The notes below the pieces were generated by a model, which ran no database searches, was not told the origin of the DNA, and saw only the letters and a program-made list of their open reading frames with translations. Below, piece by piece: positions 7,670 through 14,209 of a stretch of DNA of 26,329 bases; positions within the stretch are counted from its first letter, which is position 1; every line of letters begins with the position of its first letter. The DNA is from Methanobacteriota archaeon (lineage in GTDB: Archaea; Halobacteriota; Methanomicrobia; Methanomicrobiales; Methanoculleaceae), in assembly GCA_023457135.1 (NCBI GenBank), contig JAEWMO010000158.1:1-26329 (forward strand). Reading direction: 5' to 3'. Position numbers and translations under genes: made by a program.

Positions 7670-8023
7670 CTAATCTCCGGAGGGTCGCTCGTCAGCCGTT
7701 GCCGCAAGAAGAGATCGGAGCTCGGGCATTTGATGCTTAATGATAAACCAGACGGTCTCAAGGTCGACGCCGAAGTAGTGATGTATGACGATATTTCTGA
7801 CCCCTACAATTCTCTTCCATGGGATCCGGGGATGTTCTGCCCGAACCGGCTCGGGAACCTGTCCGCATGCCTCTCCGATAATCTCAAGGTTACGGATCAC
7901 AGCATCGATGGTCTTTTTGTCCCGGAAGAAGTCCTCCTTTGAGTATCCTGCGGTATACTCCTCGATACGCCCGATAGCCTCAAGGATATCCGCAATCAGC
8001 AGAGTTCCGTCCCGCCTAGACAT
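7670..8023 (-). CDS. hepT: HepT-like HEPN ribonuclease toxin (DUF86)
   Basis: 117-aa HEPN-domain protein, almost entirely helical. The RNase motif R-x4-H-x-Y is present as Arg76, His81, Tyr83 in RNIVIHHYFG, the form used by HepT toxins. In the studied HepT/MntA systems the motif tyrosine is AMPylated by the partner nucleotidyltransferase, which silences the RNase; the same is expected here. ATG 8023 is chosen over upstream in-frame Met codons because it lies just 5 nt inside the end of the antitoxin gene, as expected for a coupled pair. All catalytic residues are intact, so the toxin is probably functional. Last gene of the pair. Confidence 0.9.
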   Translation of the reverse strand: MSRRDGTLLIADILEAIGRIEEYTAGYSKEDFFRDKKTIDAVIRNLEIIGEACGQVPEPVRAEHPRIPWKRIVGVRNIVIHHYFGVDLETVWFIIKHQMPELRSLLAATADERPSGD

Positions 8024-8342
8024 ACACTGCCTCCGCATCGACGGCTTGCATGAGTCGCGGGCGCCGGGCAATCCCACCTTTCAGGATGAGATCTACAGGC
8101 AGGTCAAGAATCCTCTCCAGGTCCTCTTTGAGATCCACGATATCCCAGCCAAGCGGTTCGTCGAGCTCGACCAGGATGTCGAGGTCGCTCCCCATGCCCT
8201 GCTCGTTGCGCACATACGAGCCGAAGACCCCGATCTCCCGGACGTGATACCGCTCCCGAAGGTATGGCTTCGCTTTTTTGAGCGCGTCGATGATCGATCG
8301 CACGGTCCAGTGCGGGGGGATATCCTCCGGCCTCTGCGGCAT
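8016..8342 (-). CDS. mntA: MntA-like minimal nucleotidyltransferase antitoxin
   Basis: 108-aa polymerase-beta-type minimal nucleotidyltransferase. The motif GS-x10-DxD is visible as Gly41-Ser42 and Asp53/Asp55 in GSDLDILVE, with a third Asp in LPVDLIL. In studied systems such proteins AMPylate the partner HepT toxin. Its end overlaps the HepT start by 8 nt, antitoxin first, the usual order. The palindrome GTTATAAC ends 1 nt before the ATG at 8342 and may be TATA box, operator or both. Both genes have lower GC than the chromosome around them, consistent with lateral acquisition. Confidence 0.9.
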   Translation of the reverse strand: MPQRPEDIPPHWTVRSIIDALKKAKPYLRERYHVREIGVFGSYVRNEQGMGSDLDILVELDEPLGWDIVDLKEDLERILDLPVDLILKGGIARRPRLMQAVDAEAVYV

Positions 8343-8343
8343 T

Positions 8344-8351
8344 GTTATAAC
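8344..8351 (-). promoter_or_regulatory. Palindrome GTTATAAC upstream of the antitoxin start
   Basis: Perfect 8-bp palindrome directly before ATG 8342. It is too close to the start to be a normal TATA box for a leadered transcript, so it could be an autoregulatory site; GAGGG just upstream could serve as the ribosome binding site. Confidence 0.3.
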
Positions 8352-8411
8352 CCTCGTTGAGAGGTAATAGGGCTAAGGGAGCGTTAAATCTTTGCTCCGA
8401 CCGGCGCCCCC

Positions 8412-8422
8412 AAAGTTTATGG
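8412..8422 (+). promoter_or_regulatory. TATA-like box for the small gene at 8457
   Basis: AAAGTTTATGG lies about 40 nt before the gene. A start site near 8443 would place the GGTGA at 8446-8450 inside a short leader. Confidence 0.4.
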
Positions 8423-8456
8423 ATCTGCAGGCGTCTCTCCCGTCCGGTGAATGATG

Positions 8457-8696
8457 ATGAACGTATCCCGTCTGAAGTACCGGGTCGAGGTCCTCGGCGA
8501 CCGCGGCGGCATCGAGCGCTACGGCCCGTTCAACGAGCAGAAGGCGCGGGAGTTCTTCGAGGTCGAGGAGAGCCTCGGCGGGACTGCCCGGATCGTGCGG
8601 CTTGAAGAGGAAGGGTTTTTGGAGACGTGGCGGACCGTCACTGAGTGCGGTGACTGGGACGGCGGACCGGGAGCGGAGGCGCCGCTGCCGCAGTGA
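8457..8696 (+). CDS. Small hypothetical protein, 79 aa
   Basis: I do not recognise this protein. It starts MNVSRLKYRVEVLGDRGG, has a mixed alpha/beta look with a helix NEQKAREFFEVEE, and ends in a Gly/Ala/Pro-rich tail. It is acidic and has one cysteine. Three in-frame ATG codons lie in a row (8451, 8454, 8457); the third has the best 6-nt distance from GGTGA at 8446-8450. It converges on the sulfite-reductase-like gene, 6 nt between stops. Chromosome-like GC and a proper start region argue that it is real. Confidence 0.6.
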   Translation: MNVSRLKYRVEVLGDRGGIERYGPFNEQKAREFFEVEESLGGTARIVRLEEEGFLETWRTVTECGDWDGGPGAEAPLPQ

Positions 8697-8702
8697 GCGG
8701 CC

Positions 8703-9557
8703 TCACCGCCGCGACCGGAGCCCGGCGGCCGCAAAGACCGCGTCCTGCCCCACCCGCTCCATCGTCTCGCCGAGCCGCTCGCCCGGCAGCGCGGTCTCGC
8801 GGAAGCAGTCGAGCAGCCGCCCGACGATGACCGGGACCTCGTCTTCTCCGACCAGCCCGTCGGCCCCGGTCCCGACCTGGAGGGTCCGGCCCGCCCTCCC
8901 GCCGAGGAAGAACCGCACCCCCTCCGCCGCGACGCCGATCGCCTCCATGGGACAGACGGTGATGCAGTCACCGCAACCGACGCAGTCCTCTCCGGCATGG
9001 ACGGCCTCGCCGTCGACGACCCGGACCGCGCCCTCCCGGCAGACCGCCTCGCACGCCCCGCAGCCGTTGCACTCGCCGGCGCCGTAGGCCGGGAGCCGGC
9101 AGCCCATCAGCCCGATATCGTTTGACCGGACTCTCGCGCAGTTGTTCACGCACCCCGTGACGGCGATCTTGAGTTTCCGGGGGAGGTCGCACCCGCCGTA
9201 GCGCTCCTCGATCGCGCGGGCGAGCCCCTGGGTGTCGCAGCACCCGTGCCGGCAGACCGTGCCCTTGCAGGCGACGACGGACCGGAGCACAGCGCCGGTG
9301 CTCCCCGGCTCGATCCCGGCCTCGCGGAGCCTCTCCGCGACCGTATCGGCGTCCCGCCGGTCAATGCCGGGGATCTCGACGTTGAGCCGGGTGGTCAGCC
9401 CGACCGTGCCGTTCCCGAACTCCTCGGCGATACGGGCCACCGCCGCCATCTGCGCCGCGGTCATCACGCCGGCGGGGATCTTCCCCCGCACGGCGACCTG
9501 CCCCCTCTCCCGGAGGCGGATGACCCCAGGCTTCCCGGTCTTCGTTCTCTCGGTCAT
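8703..9557 (-). CDS. Small nitrite/sulfite reductase-like protein (siroheme-[4Fe-4S]) with 2x[4Fe-4S] ferredoxin domain
   Basis: 284-aa protein of the nitrite/sulfite reductase superfamily, of the short single-subunit type called Dsr-LP in methanogens. Order: ferredoxin-like N-terminal half (about 1-85, with TTRLNVEIPG); siroheme/[4Fe-4S] ligands Cys97, Cys102, Cys136, Cys140; ferredoxin domain with Cys163-166-169-173 and Cys192-195-198-202; short C-terminal remainder. The first siroheme pair is C-x4-C rather than the commoner C-x5-C. Physiological substrate is not established; sulfite detoxification, assimilation or another siroheme redox reaction are possible. ATG 9557 is chosen since the in-frame codons upstream run through the TATA box. 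Divergent from DUF2298. Confidence 0.85.
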   Translation of the reverse strand: MTERTKTGKPGVIRLRERGQVAVRGKIPAGVMTAAQMAAVARIAEEFGNGTVGLTTRLNVEIPGIDRRDADTVAERLREAGIEPGSTGAVLRSVVACKGTVCRHGCCDTQGLARAIEERYGGCDLPRKLKIAVTGCVNNCARVRSNDIGLMGCRLPAYGAGECNGCGACEAVCREGAVRVVDGEAVHAGEDCVGCGDCITVCPMEAIGVAAEGVRFFLGGRAGRTLQVGTGADGLVGEDEVPVIVGRLLDCFRETALPGERLGETMERVGQDAVFAAAGLRSRR

Positions 9558-9587
9558 ATCCTGGTCATGGGTATGATCGGGATCGAT

Positions 9588-9595
9588 GTTATACC
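9588..9595 (-). promoter_or_regulatory. TATA box of the sulfite-reductase-like gene
   Basis: Minus strand GGTATAAC, about 33 nt before ATG 9557. The transcript would have a very short leader or none. Confidence 0.45.
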
Positions 9596-9620
9596 GTGCC
9601 TGTTGGGGTGAGCGCAAAAC

Positions 9621-9629
9621 GCATATACC
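9621..9629 (+). promoter_or_regulatory. TATA box of the DUF2298 gene
   Basis: GCATATACC centred about 25 nt before GTG 9650, the spacing expected for a leaderless transcript beginning at the start codon. Confidence 0.5.
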
Positions 9630-9649
9630 TCGCCTCCTGATAGCGGGGC

Positions 9650-11659
9650 GTGGACCTCCTGCTGCAGGCATACGACGTCATCCTCTGGGCCGGTCTCCTC
9701 AAAGGCCTCCAGCTCGCCCTCTGGCCCCGTCTCCGCCCGGCGCTCGGGAGCCTCGCCTACCCTGCGGCATACCCGGCCTCCCTCCTCCTCTTCGCCCTCG
9801 CGACCTGGTACTGCGGCCTCCTCCGCGTCCCGGTCGCCCTCGCGCTCCTGGTCTTCCTCGGCCTCGGCCTCTACGGCATCCGGCGGGGCGACTACCAGCT
9901 CCGTGAGATCCGGGGGCTCCTTGCCTGGGACGCGGTCTTTCTCGTCGGGTTCCTCTTCGCGCTCTCCGTCCGGTTCATAAATCCGCCTATCGGCTACTTC
10001 AGCGAGCAGTACATGAACCACGCCTTCCTCGCGAGCGTCATCCGCGAGCCCGTCGTGCCGCCGCTCGATCCCTGGTTTGCGGGCGGCCGCCTCACCGTCT
10101 ACTACTACCTCGGCCACTGGCTGATGGGCTGCCTTGCGATCGTCACCAGGATACCCTCAGAGGTGGTCTTCAACCTGGTACCGGCGACCGTCTACGGCAC
10201 CTCGTTCGTGACCCTCTACGCCCTCGGGACCCTCTTCCTCCGGCGCTGGCGGTGGCTCCCGCTCGCGGTCCTCCTCCTCGTCCCGCCCTCGATCCCCTGG
10301 TTCCTCGCCGCGGGCGGGGATCTCTACTCGGCGTTCCAGGACACCAACTGGATCGTCGAGGGCGCCCGGTTCGAGTTCCCGGTCTTCTCCCTCTTCCTCG
10401 GCAACGTCCACGCCTTCGAGATGGCCGTCTTCAACCAGGTCTTTCTCCTCCTCCTCCTCGGCATCGCGTGGTCGCGGTGGGGCGGGCTCGATGCCCGCGG
10501 CCGTGCGGGCCTCGCCCTCCTCATCGCCCTCTCTATCGGCTCGATGCCGCTCCTCTCCTCCTGGGACGCCCTCGTCTACGGCCCCGCCGTCGCGGTCTTC
10601 CTCCTCGTCCTGTGGGCCCGCGAACGCGACCGCGCTACCCTCGCCGCCGCCGTCGCGGTCCCGCTGCTCGCCCTCGCGATCTACCTCCCCTACTACCCCG
10701 CCCTCGAACCCGCGGGGATCGGCGGGATCGGGACGGGGTTCCCGCCCACCGACCCGCTCGCCTTCCTCGGGGTCTGGGGCGGGTTCCTGGGTATCGCCTA
10801 TCTTGCCATCGCCCGGGACCTGCGGCGGTCGCCCCTCCTCCTCGCTGCCGCCGTCCCGTTCCTCGCCGCCGGCTACGCTGCGCTCGGCGTCGTCGCCGTC
10901 CCGCTTGCCGCCCTCCTCCTCCGCCGGGAACGCTCGTTTGCGGACCAGCTCTCGCTCGCCGGGCTCGCGGTGCTCGCTCTCTGCGAGGTCTTCTACCTCA
11001 AAGAGATGCTCGGCGGGGACTATAGCCGGTTCAACACCATCTTCAAGTTCTACTTCGACGCCTGGATCCTCCTCGGCACCGGCTCCCTTCTTGCCGCCGG
11101 GGGGTGGCTTGCCGCCCGGCGATCGGTCCTCCCGGCAAAACGGTGGCTCGCCGTCGTTGCGGCCGCGGCGCTCATCGCCGCCCCGGCGGCTCTCGACGTC
11201 GATATCGGCCGGGGCCTGCTCGGGATCGAGTATCCCCCGGCGGGCTACGGCACCCTCGACGGGCTCGCTTACCTGGAGGCCACCCGGCCCGGCGAGGCCG
11301 CGGCGATCGAGTTCCTCCGGACGCTCGATGGCGACCACAGGATCGTGGAGGCGGAGAACGGGGACTACGGCTACTACTCGAGGGTCTCGTCGTTTTCCGG
11401 CATCCCCTCGGTCCTCGGCCAGATCAGCCACGAACTGACCTGGCGGGGGAACGGGGCGTGGTATACCGAGCGGCCTGCCGATATCCGGGCAATCTACGAA
11501 GATCCGGAGCGGACACTCACGCTGATGGCGAAGTACAACGCGACCCTCCTCTACGTCGGTGAGCCCGAGCACGCTCGCTACTCCGTCCGGCTCCCGGACC
11601 GGGGGCTCCGGCTCATCTACGATGAGGGTGGGGTCCGGGTTTACGAGCGGGCCGGATAA
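9650..11659 (+). CDS. DUF2298 (Chlor_Arch_YYY) multi-pass membrane protein
   Basis: 669-aa integral membrane protein with about a dozen hydrophobic segments. It carries the family's name motif, GGRLTVYYYLGHW at about residues 144-156, preceded by PPIGYFSEQYMNHAFL. The C-terminal soluble part (RAIYEDPERTLTLMAKYNATLLYVG) resembles the tail found in the family. The family is thought to be GT-C-like, using polyprenyl-phosphate sugars outside the membrane, but no activity has been shown. The start is GTG 9650 because it sits 25 nt from a TATA box (leaderless). It may work with the UbiA proteins and surface glycoprotein genes in the same window on envelope lipids or glycans; that is inference. Confidence 0.9.
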   Translation: MDLLLQAYDVILWAGLLKGLQLALWPRLRPALGSLAYPAAYPASLLLFALATWYCGLLRVPVALALLVFLGLGLYGIRRGDYQLREIRGLLAWDAVFLVGFLFALSVRFINPPIGYFSEQYMNHAFLASVIREPVVPPLDPWFAGGRLTVYYYLGHWLMGCLAIVTRIPSEVVFNLVPATVYGTSFVTLYALGTLFLRRWRWLPLAVLLLVPPSIPWFLAAGGDLYSAFQDTNWIVEGARFEFPVFSLFLGNVHAFEMAVFNQVFLLLLLGIAWSRWGGLDARGRAGLALLIALSIGSMPLLSSWDALVYGPAVAVFLLVLWARERDRATLAAAVAVPLLALAIYLPYYPALEPAGIGGIGTGFPPTDPLAFLGVWGGFLGIAYLAIARDLRRSPLLLAAAVPFLAAGYAALGVVAVPLAALLLRRERSFADQLSLAGLAVLALCEVFYLKEMLGGDYSRFNTIFKFYFDAWILLGTGSLLAAGGWLAARRSVLPAKRWLAVVAAAALIAAPAALDVDIGRGLLGIEYPPAGYGTLDGLAYLEATRPGEAAAIEFLRTLDGDHRIVEAENGDYGYYSRVSSFSGIPSVLGQISHELTWRGNGAWYTERPADIRAIYEDPERTLTLMAKYNATLLYVGEPEHARYSVRLPDRGLRLIYDEGGVRVYERAG

Positions 11660-11666
11660 CCTTTAT
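11658..11666 (+). promoter_or_regulatory. Promoter AACCTTTAT of the PQQ-type dehydrogenase
   Basis: AACCTTTAT followed by CCC, exactly 34 nt from the A of the box to ATG 11692. The same box, CCC and 34-nt distance occur at 13203-13237. It overlaps the stop codon of DUF2298. Confidence 0.5.
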
Positions 11667-11691
11667 CCCGCCCGCTTCCGGGATGAGGCTC

Positions 11692-13179
11692 ATGAAGCGA
11701 ACAGCCGCAATCCTGACATCCCTCCTCGTGATCTTCACTCTCGCGGGACCCGCCGGGGCGCAGGAGGTGCCGGGCACCGTGGACCTGACGAATGCGGGCT
11801 CAACGTATGCGGCGGAGTACCGGAACGGCACCTCCGTGACGCGGTCTGCCGGGGAGGAGGAGGCGCTTGACGTCGGCCTTGAACCCGTTGCCGGAGGCTT
11901 TATCGCGCCGCTGATGCTCGCGGCCGCCGGCGACGGGACGGGCAGGCTCTTTGTCGTCGACCAGGCGGGGACGGTCTCGATCCTCCATGCCAACGGCACC
12001 CGGATAGAGGCGCCGTTCCTGGATCTCCGGGACCGCATGGTCGAGCTCGACCCCGTGTTCGACGAGCGGGGACTCCTCTCGATAGCCTTCCACCCCGGCT
12101 TCCGCGAGAACGGGCGGGTCTTTGCGTTCTACAGCGCGCCCCTGCGCGAGGGGGGCCCGGAGGGCTGGGACTGCACGAACCGCCTCTCCGGGTTCCGGGT
12201 CGATCCCGCCGACCCGGACCGGGTGGATATGGCCTCCGAACAGGTCCTCCTGGAGATCGACAAACCGCAGTCCACCCATAACGGCGGGAGCATTGCGTTC
12301 GGCCCCCGTGACGGCTACCTCTACGTCGCGGTCGGCGACGGCGGGGGAGCGGGCGACAGCGGGCCCGGCCACACTCCGGAGACCGGGAACGCCCAGGATC
12401 TGACGAATGTCTACGGGAAGGTGCTCCGGCTTGACGTTGACGGCATCTCTCCCAGGGGTGCGGCCGGGCCGCCGGAGAACGCCACCTGGACGACCGGGGC
12501 GGGGTCTCTCTACGGGATCCCGGAGGATAACCCGTTCGTCTCCGACGCAGGTGTCCCGCCCGAGATCTACGCCTACGGGTTCCGGAACCCGGCCTTCATC
12601 TCGTTCGACGCCGAAGGCAACCTCTACGTCGCCGACGCAGGCCAGGACCTCTTCGAAGAGGTCTCGCTTGTTGCAGGAGGGGGCAACTACGGCTGGCGCC
12701 TCAGGGAAGGGACCCACTGTTTCGATCTCTTCAACTTTCGGACACCTCCTGCGGGCTGTGAGGCCGTCGGCCGTCCCGGGGAGTCCCTGATCGGCCCCAT
12801 CATCGAAGGCGGACATGACCTGGGCTCCGTCATCATCGGCGGCCGGGTCTACAACGGCACGGCGTTTCCCGATCTCTCGGGACGGTATGTCTTCGGCTAC
12901 TGGAGCGGAACCCTCGCCGCCGCGACACCCCCGACGGGATGGAACGCATCGGATTTCCCCGGGACCGCCGGGGCCCTCGCGCCCGGGGATATCGCGATGT
13001 GGCGGATACAGAGGCTCAACGTCACCGGGACACCGGTGGACCCCTTCCTCCTCGGCTTCGGCGTGGACGAGGACGGGGAGATCTACGCGCTCACGACCGG
13101 TGTCAGCGGGCCGGACGCGTCCACCGCGACCGGCAGGGTCTGGAGACTCGTCCCGGCGGGGGCCGCCTCCGGGACGTAG
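11692..13179 (+). CDS. Exported PQQ-dependent sugar dehydrogenase (GSDH/Asd family)
   Basis: 495-aa six-bladed beta-propeller protein of the soluble glucose/aldose dehydrogenase family (PF07995). Signal peptide: MKRTAAILTSLLVIFTLAGP with cleavage near AGAQ. Family blocks in order: FLDLRDRMVELDPVFDERG, GLLSIAFHPGF, the catalytic-type HNGGSIAFG with His196, YLYVAVGDGGGAG, YGKVLRLDVDG, PEIYAYGFRNPAF and ADAGQDLFEEV, GGGNYGWRLREG. Enzymes of this family oxidise sugars with PQQ and pass electrons outward. PQQ synthesis is not expected in a methanogen, so the cofactor source, or the actual activity, is open. Start: ATG 11692 rather than 11683, because of the promoter spacing and the Lys-Arg of the signal peptide. 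A cupredoxin gene follows. Confidence 0.87.
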   Translation: MKRTAAILTSLLVIFTLAGPAGAQEVPGTVDLTNAGSTYAAEYRNGTSVTRSAGEEEALDVGLEPVAGGFIAPLMLAAAGDGTGRLFVVDQAGTVSILHANGTRIEAPFLDLRDRMVELDPVFDERGLLSIAFHPGFRENGRVFAFYSAPLREGGPEGWDCTNRLSGFRVDPADPDRVDMASEQVLLEIDKPQSTHNGGSIAFGPRDGYLYVAVGDGGGAGDSGPGHTPETGNAQDLTNVYGKVLRLDVDGISPRGAAGPPENATWTTGAGSLYGIPEDNPFVSDAGVPPEIYAYGFRNPAFISFDAEGNLYVADAGQDLFEEVSLVAGGGNYGWRLREGTHCFDLFNFRTPPAGCEAVGRPGESLIGPIIEGGHDLGSVIIGGRVYNGTAFPDLSGRYVFGYWSGTLAAATPPTGWNASDFPGTAGALAPGDIAMWRIQRLNVTGTPVDPFLLGFGVDEDGEIYALTTGVSGPDASTATGRVWRLVPAGAASGT

Positions 13180-13202
13180 AGGGCCCCGGTGCCGGCCGGG
13201 AC

Positions 13203-13211
13203 AACCTTTAT
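13203..13211 (+). promoter_or_regulatory. Promoter AACCTTTAT upstream of the cupredoxin
   Basis: Same box and same following CCC as at 11658, with an ATG (13237) at the identical 34-nt distance, preceded in both cases by CTC. The ATG opens a frame that ends after 16 codons, so the cupredoxin start is uncertain. Confidence 0.5.
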
Positions 13212-13283
13212 CCCATCCGGTCTCCAGGAGGGACTCATGGCAGACATAACCGTAGTCATGGCGTCCGGTGCGGGGGTGGGGGC

Positions 13284-13601
13284 ATGACCCCGGAGGCGGC
13301 CCGCGCCGTCAGGAGCGTGACCGTGGCGATCATGGCCGAGGGGTATTCCTTCAGCACGGAGACGATCACGGTCCCGGCAGGTTCGGAGGTGACGGTCGAG
13401 TTCGATAACCGGGACGACGGGGTCCCGCACAACGTCGCGGTCTACACCGACTCCTCGGCCGCTGAGGCGATCTTCGTCGGCGAGGTCATCACCGGCCCCA
13501 CCCGCGTCACCTACACCTTCACGGCGCCCGGGACCCCCGGGAACTACTTCTTCCGGTGCGACATCCACCCCTCGATGCACGGCGCGTTCATCGTGACGTA
13601 G
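13284..13601 (+). CDS. Cupredoxin (plastocyanin/azurin-like blue copper protein), start uncertain
   Basis: 105-aa beta-sandwich copper protein. Likely type 1 copper ligands are His49 (VPHNVAVY), Cys92, His95 and Met98 in CDIHPSMHG. PAGSEVTVEFDNRD and the C-terminal YFFRCDIHP block are typical. From ATG 13284 there is no signal peptide, unusual for an electron carrier that works outside the membrane. The better promoter-placed ATG at 13237 gives MADITVVMASGAGVGA and then a stop, one frame away; a single extra G in the GGGGG runs at 13271-13282 would join both parts. Either the start is 13284 with a leader of about 50 nt, or the gene is frameshifted or the read lacks a base. Probably paired with the sugar dehydrogenase in front. 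Confidence 0.78.
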   Translation: MTPEAARAVRSVTVAIMAEGYSFSTETITVPAGSEVTVEFDNRDDGVPHNVAVYTDSSAAEAIFVGEVITGPTRVTYTFTAPGTPGNYFFRCDIHPSMHGAFIVT

Positions 13602-13632
13602 GTAAACCTTCAGGTAGCCAGGGCCCCAACCC

Positions 13633-13638
13633 TTTTTT
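13633..13638 (+). terminator. Oligo-T between cupredoxin and MarR genes
   Basis: TTTTTT in CCCTTTTTTCACATATG, 31 nt after the cupredoxin stop and just before the MarR start. It may end the upstream transcript. Confidence 0.35.
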
Positions 13639-13643
13639 CACAT

Positions 13644-14135
13644 ATGCCCGACGACAGAGCCGATCCCGCTACGGAGGTTCTCGACCGCCTCACCCGGATC
13701 CTGAACAAAGCGGCGGCGATCGAGCGCCGGCCGGTCGATATCGGGCACGGGGTCCTGCTCTACCCCTCCGAGGTGCACCTCATCGACGCCGCCGGCCGAT
13801 ACCCAAAGGAGGGTGTCTCGGACCTTGCAGCCCGGCTCGGCGTCACGAAGGGCGCCGTCTCCCAGACGGCGAAGAAGCTCGAGGAGAAGGGCTATATCGA
13901 GAGGGTGCGGCGCGAGGGGGACGGCAAGACCGTCCTGCTCCGGCTGACGGAGCGGGGGCTCGAGGCGTTCGCATGGCACCGGGCCTACCACGCAGCGGTG
14001 AACCGGGGGATCGCAGACGAGATCGACCGCGACGACGCCGATCGCCTCATGGCGGTCCTCGCCCGGATGGAGGAGATGCTCGATGCGTGCCCCGCCGTGC
14101 AGGCGGAGACGATCCGGCGGTTCCGGATGGGCTGA
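13644..14135 (+). CDS. MarR family transcriptional regulator
   Basis: 163-aa winged-helix dimeric DNA-binding protein. The N-terminal helices (EVLDRLTRILNKAAAI) and C-terminal helices form the dimer; the winged helix spans about residues 46-105, with LAARLGVTKGAVSQTAKKLE as helix-turn-helix and GYIERVRREGDGKTVLLRLT as the beta wing. Such regulators usually repress neighbouring genes and release DNA on binding a small molecule. A perfect inverted repeat lies 4 nt after its stop codon, next to the TATA box of the acetyltransferase gene, and is the natural candidate operator. The start follows from the short distance to ATG in the family. Confidence 0.9.
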   Translation: MPDDRADPATEVLDRLTRILNKAAAIERRPVDIGHGVLLYPSEVHLIDAAGRYPKEGVSDLAARLGVTKGAVSQTAKKLEEKGYIERVRREGDGKTVLLRLTERGLEAFAWHRAYHAAVNRGIADEIDRDDADRLMAVLARMEEMLDACPAVQAETIRRFRMG

Positions 14136-14154
14136 TATAGTTTAGGTGCTAAAC
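14134..14154 (+). promoter_or_regulatory. TATA box with perfect inverted repeat GTTTAG-GTG-CTAAAC (candidate MarR operator)
   Basis: GATATAG at 14134-14140 is a TATA box; GTTTAG at 14140-14145 and CTAAAC at 14149-14154 are perfect inverted repeats with a 3-bp spacer. The palindrome starts within the TATA box and would block the promoter of the acetyltransferase gene when bound. It lies right behind the MarR gene. Confidence 0.6.
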
Positions 14155-14157
14155 CAT

Positions 14158-14203
14158 CTCCTGTGCGAGGTGCCTCCCCGCCGGGAGGGCACCGCAACAG
14201 GAG
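14158..14203 (+). promoter_or_regulatory. Long 5'-leader hairpin that includes the Shine-Dalgarno sequence of the GNAT gene
   Basis: CTCCTGT (14158-14164) is the exact complement of ACAGGAG (14197-14203), which contains the ribosome binding site AGGAG, 6 nt before ATG 14210. Inside, GGTGCC pairs with GGCACC, and TCCC with GGGA, closed by CGCC, with only small bulges. About 19 base pairs are possible. The hairpin would hide the ribosome binding site. Confidence 0.55.
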
Positions 14204-14209
14204 TACATC

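Noticed and set aside
7520..7942. Plus-strand frame covering the gap and the HepT gene
   Set aside because: Half of it is antisense to HepT and the rest has no coding character.
10157..11572. 471-codon minus-strand open frame opposite DUF2298
   Set aside because: Very acidic and Arg/Gly-rich antisense product of a membrane protein gene; no ribosome binding site or family motif.
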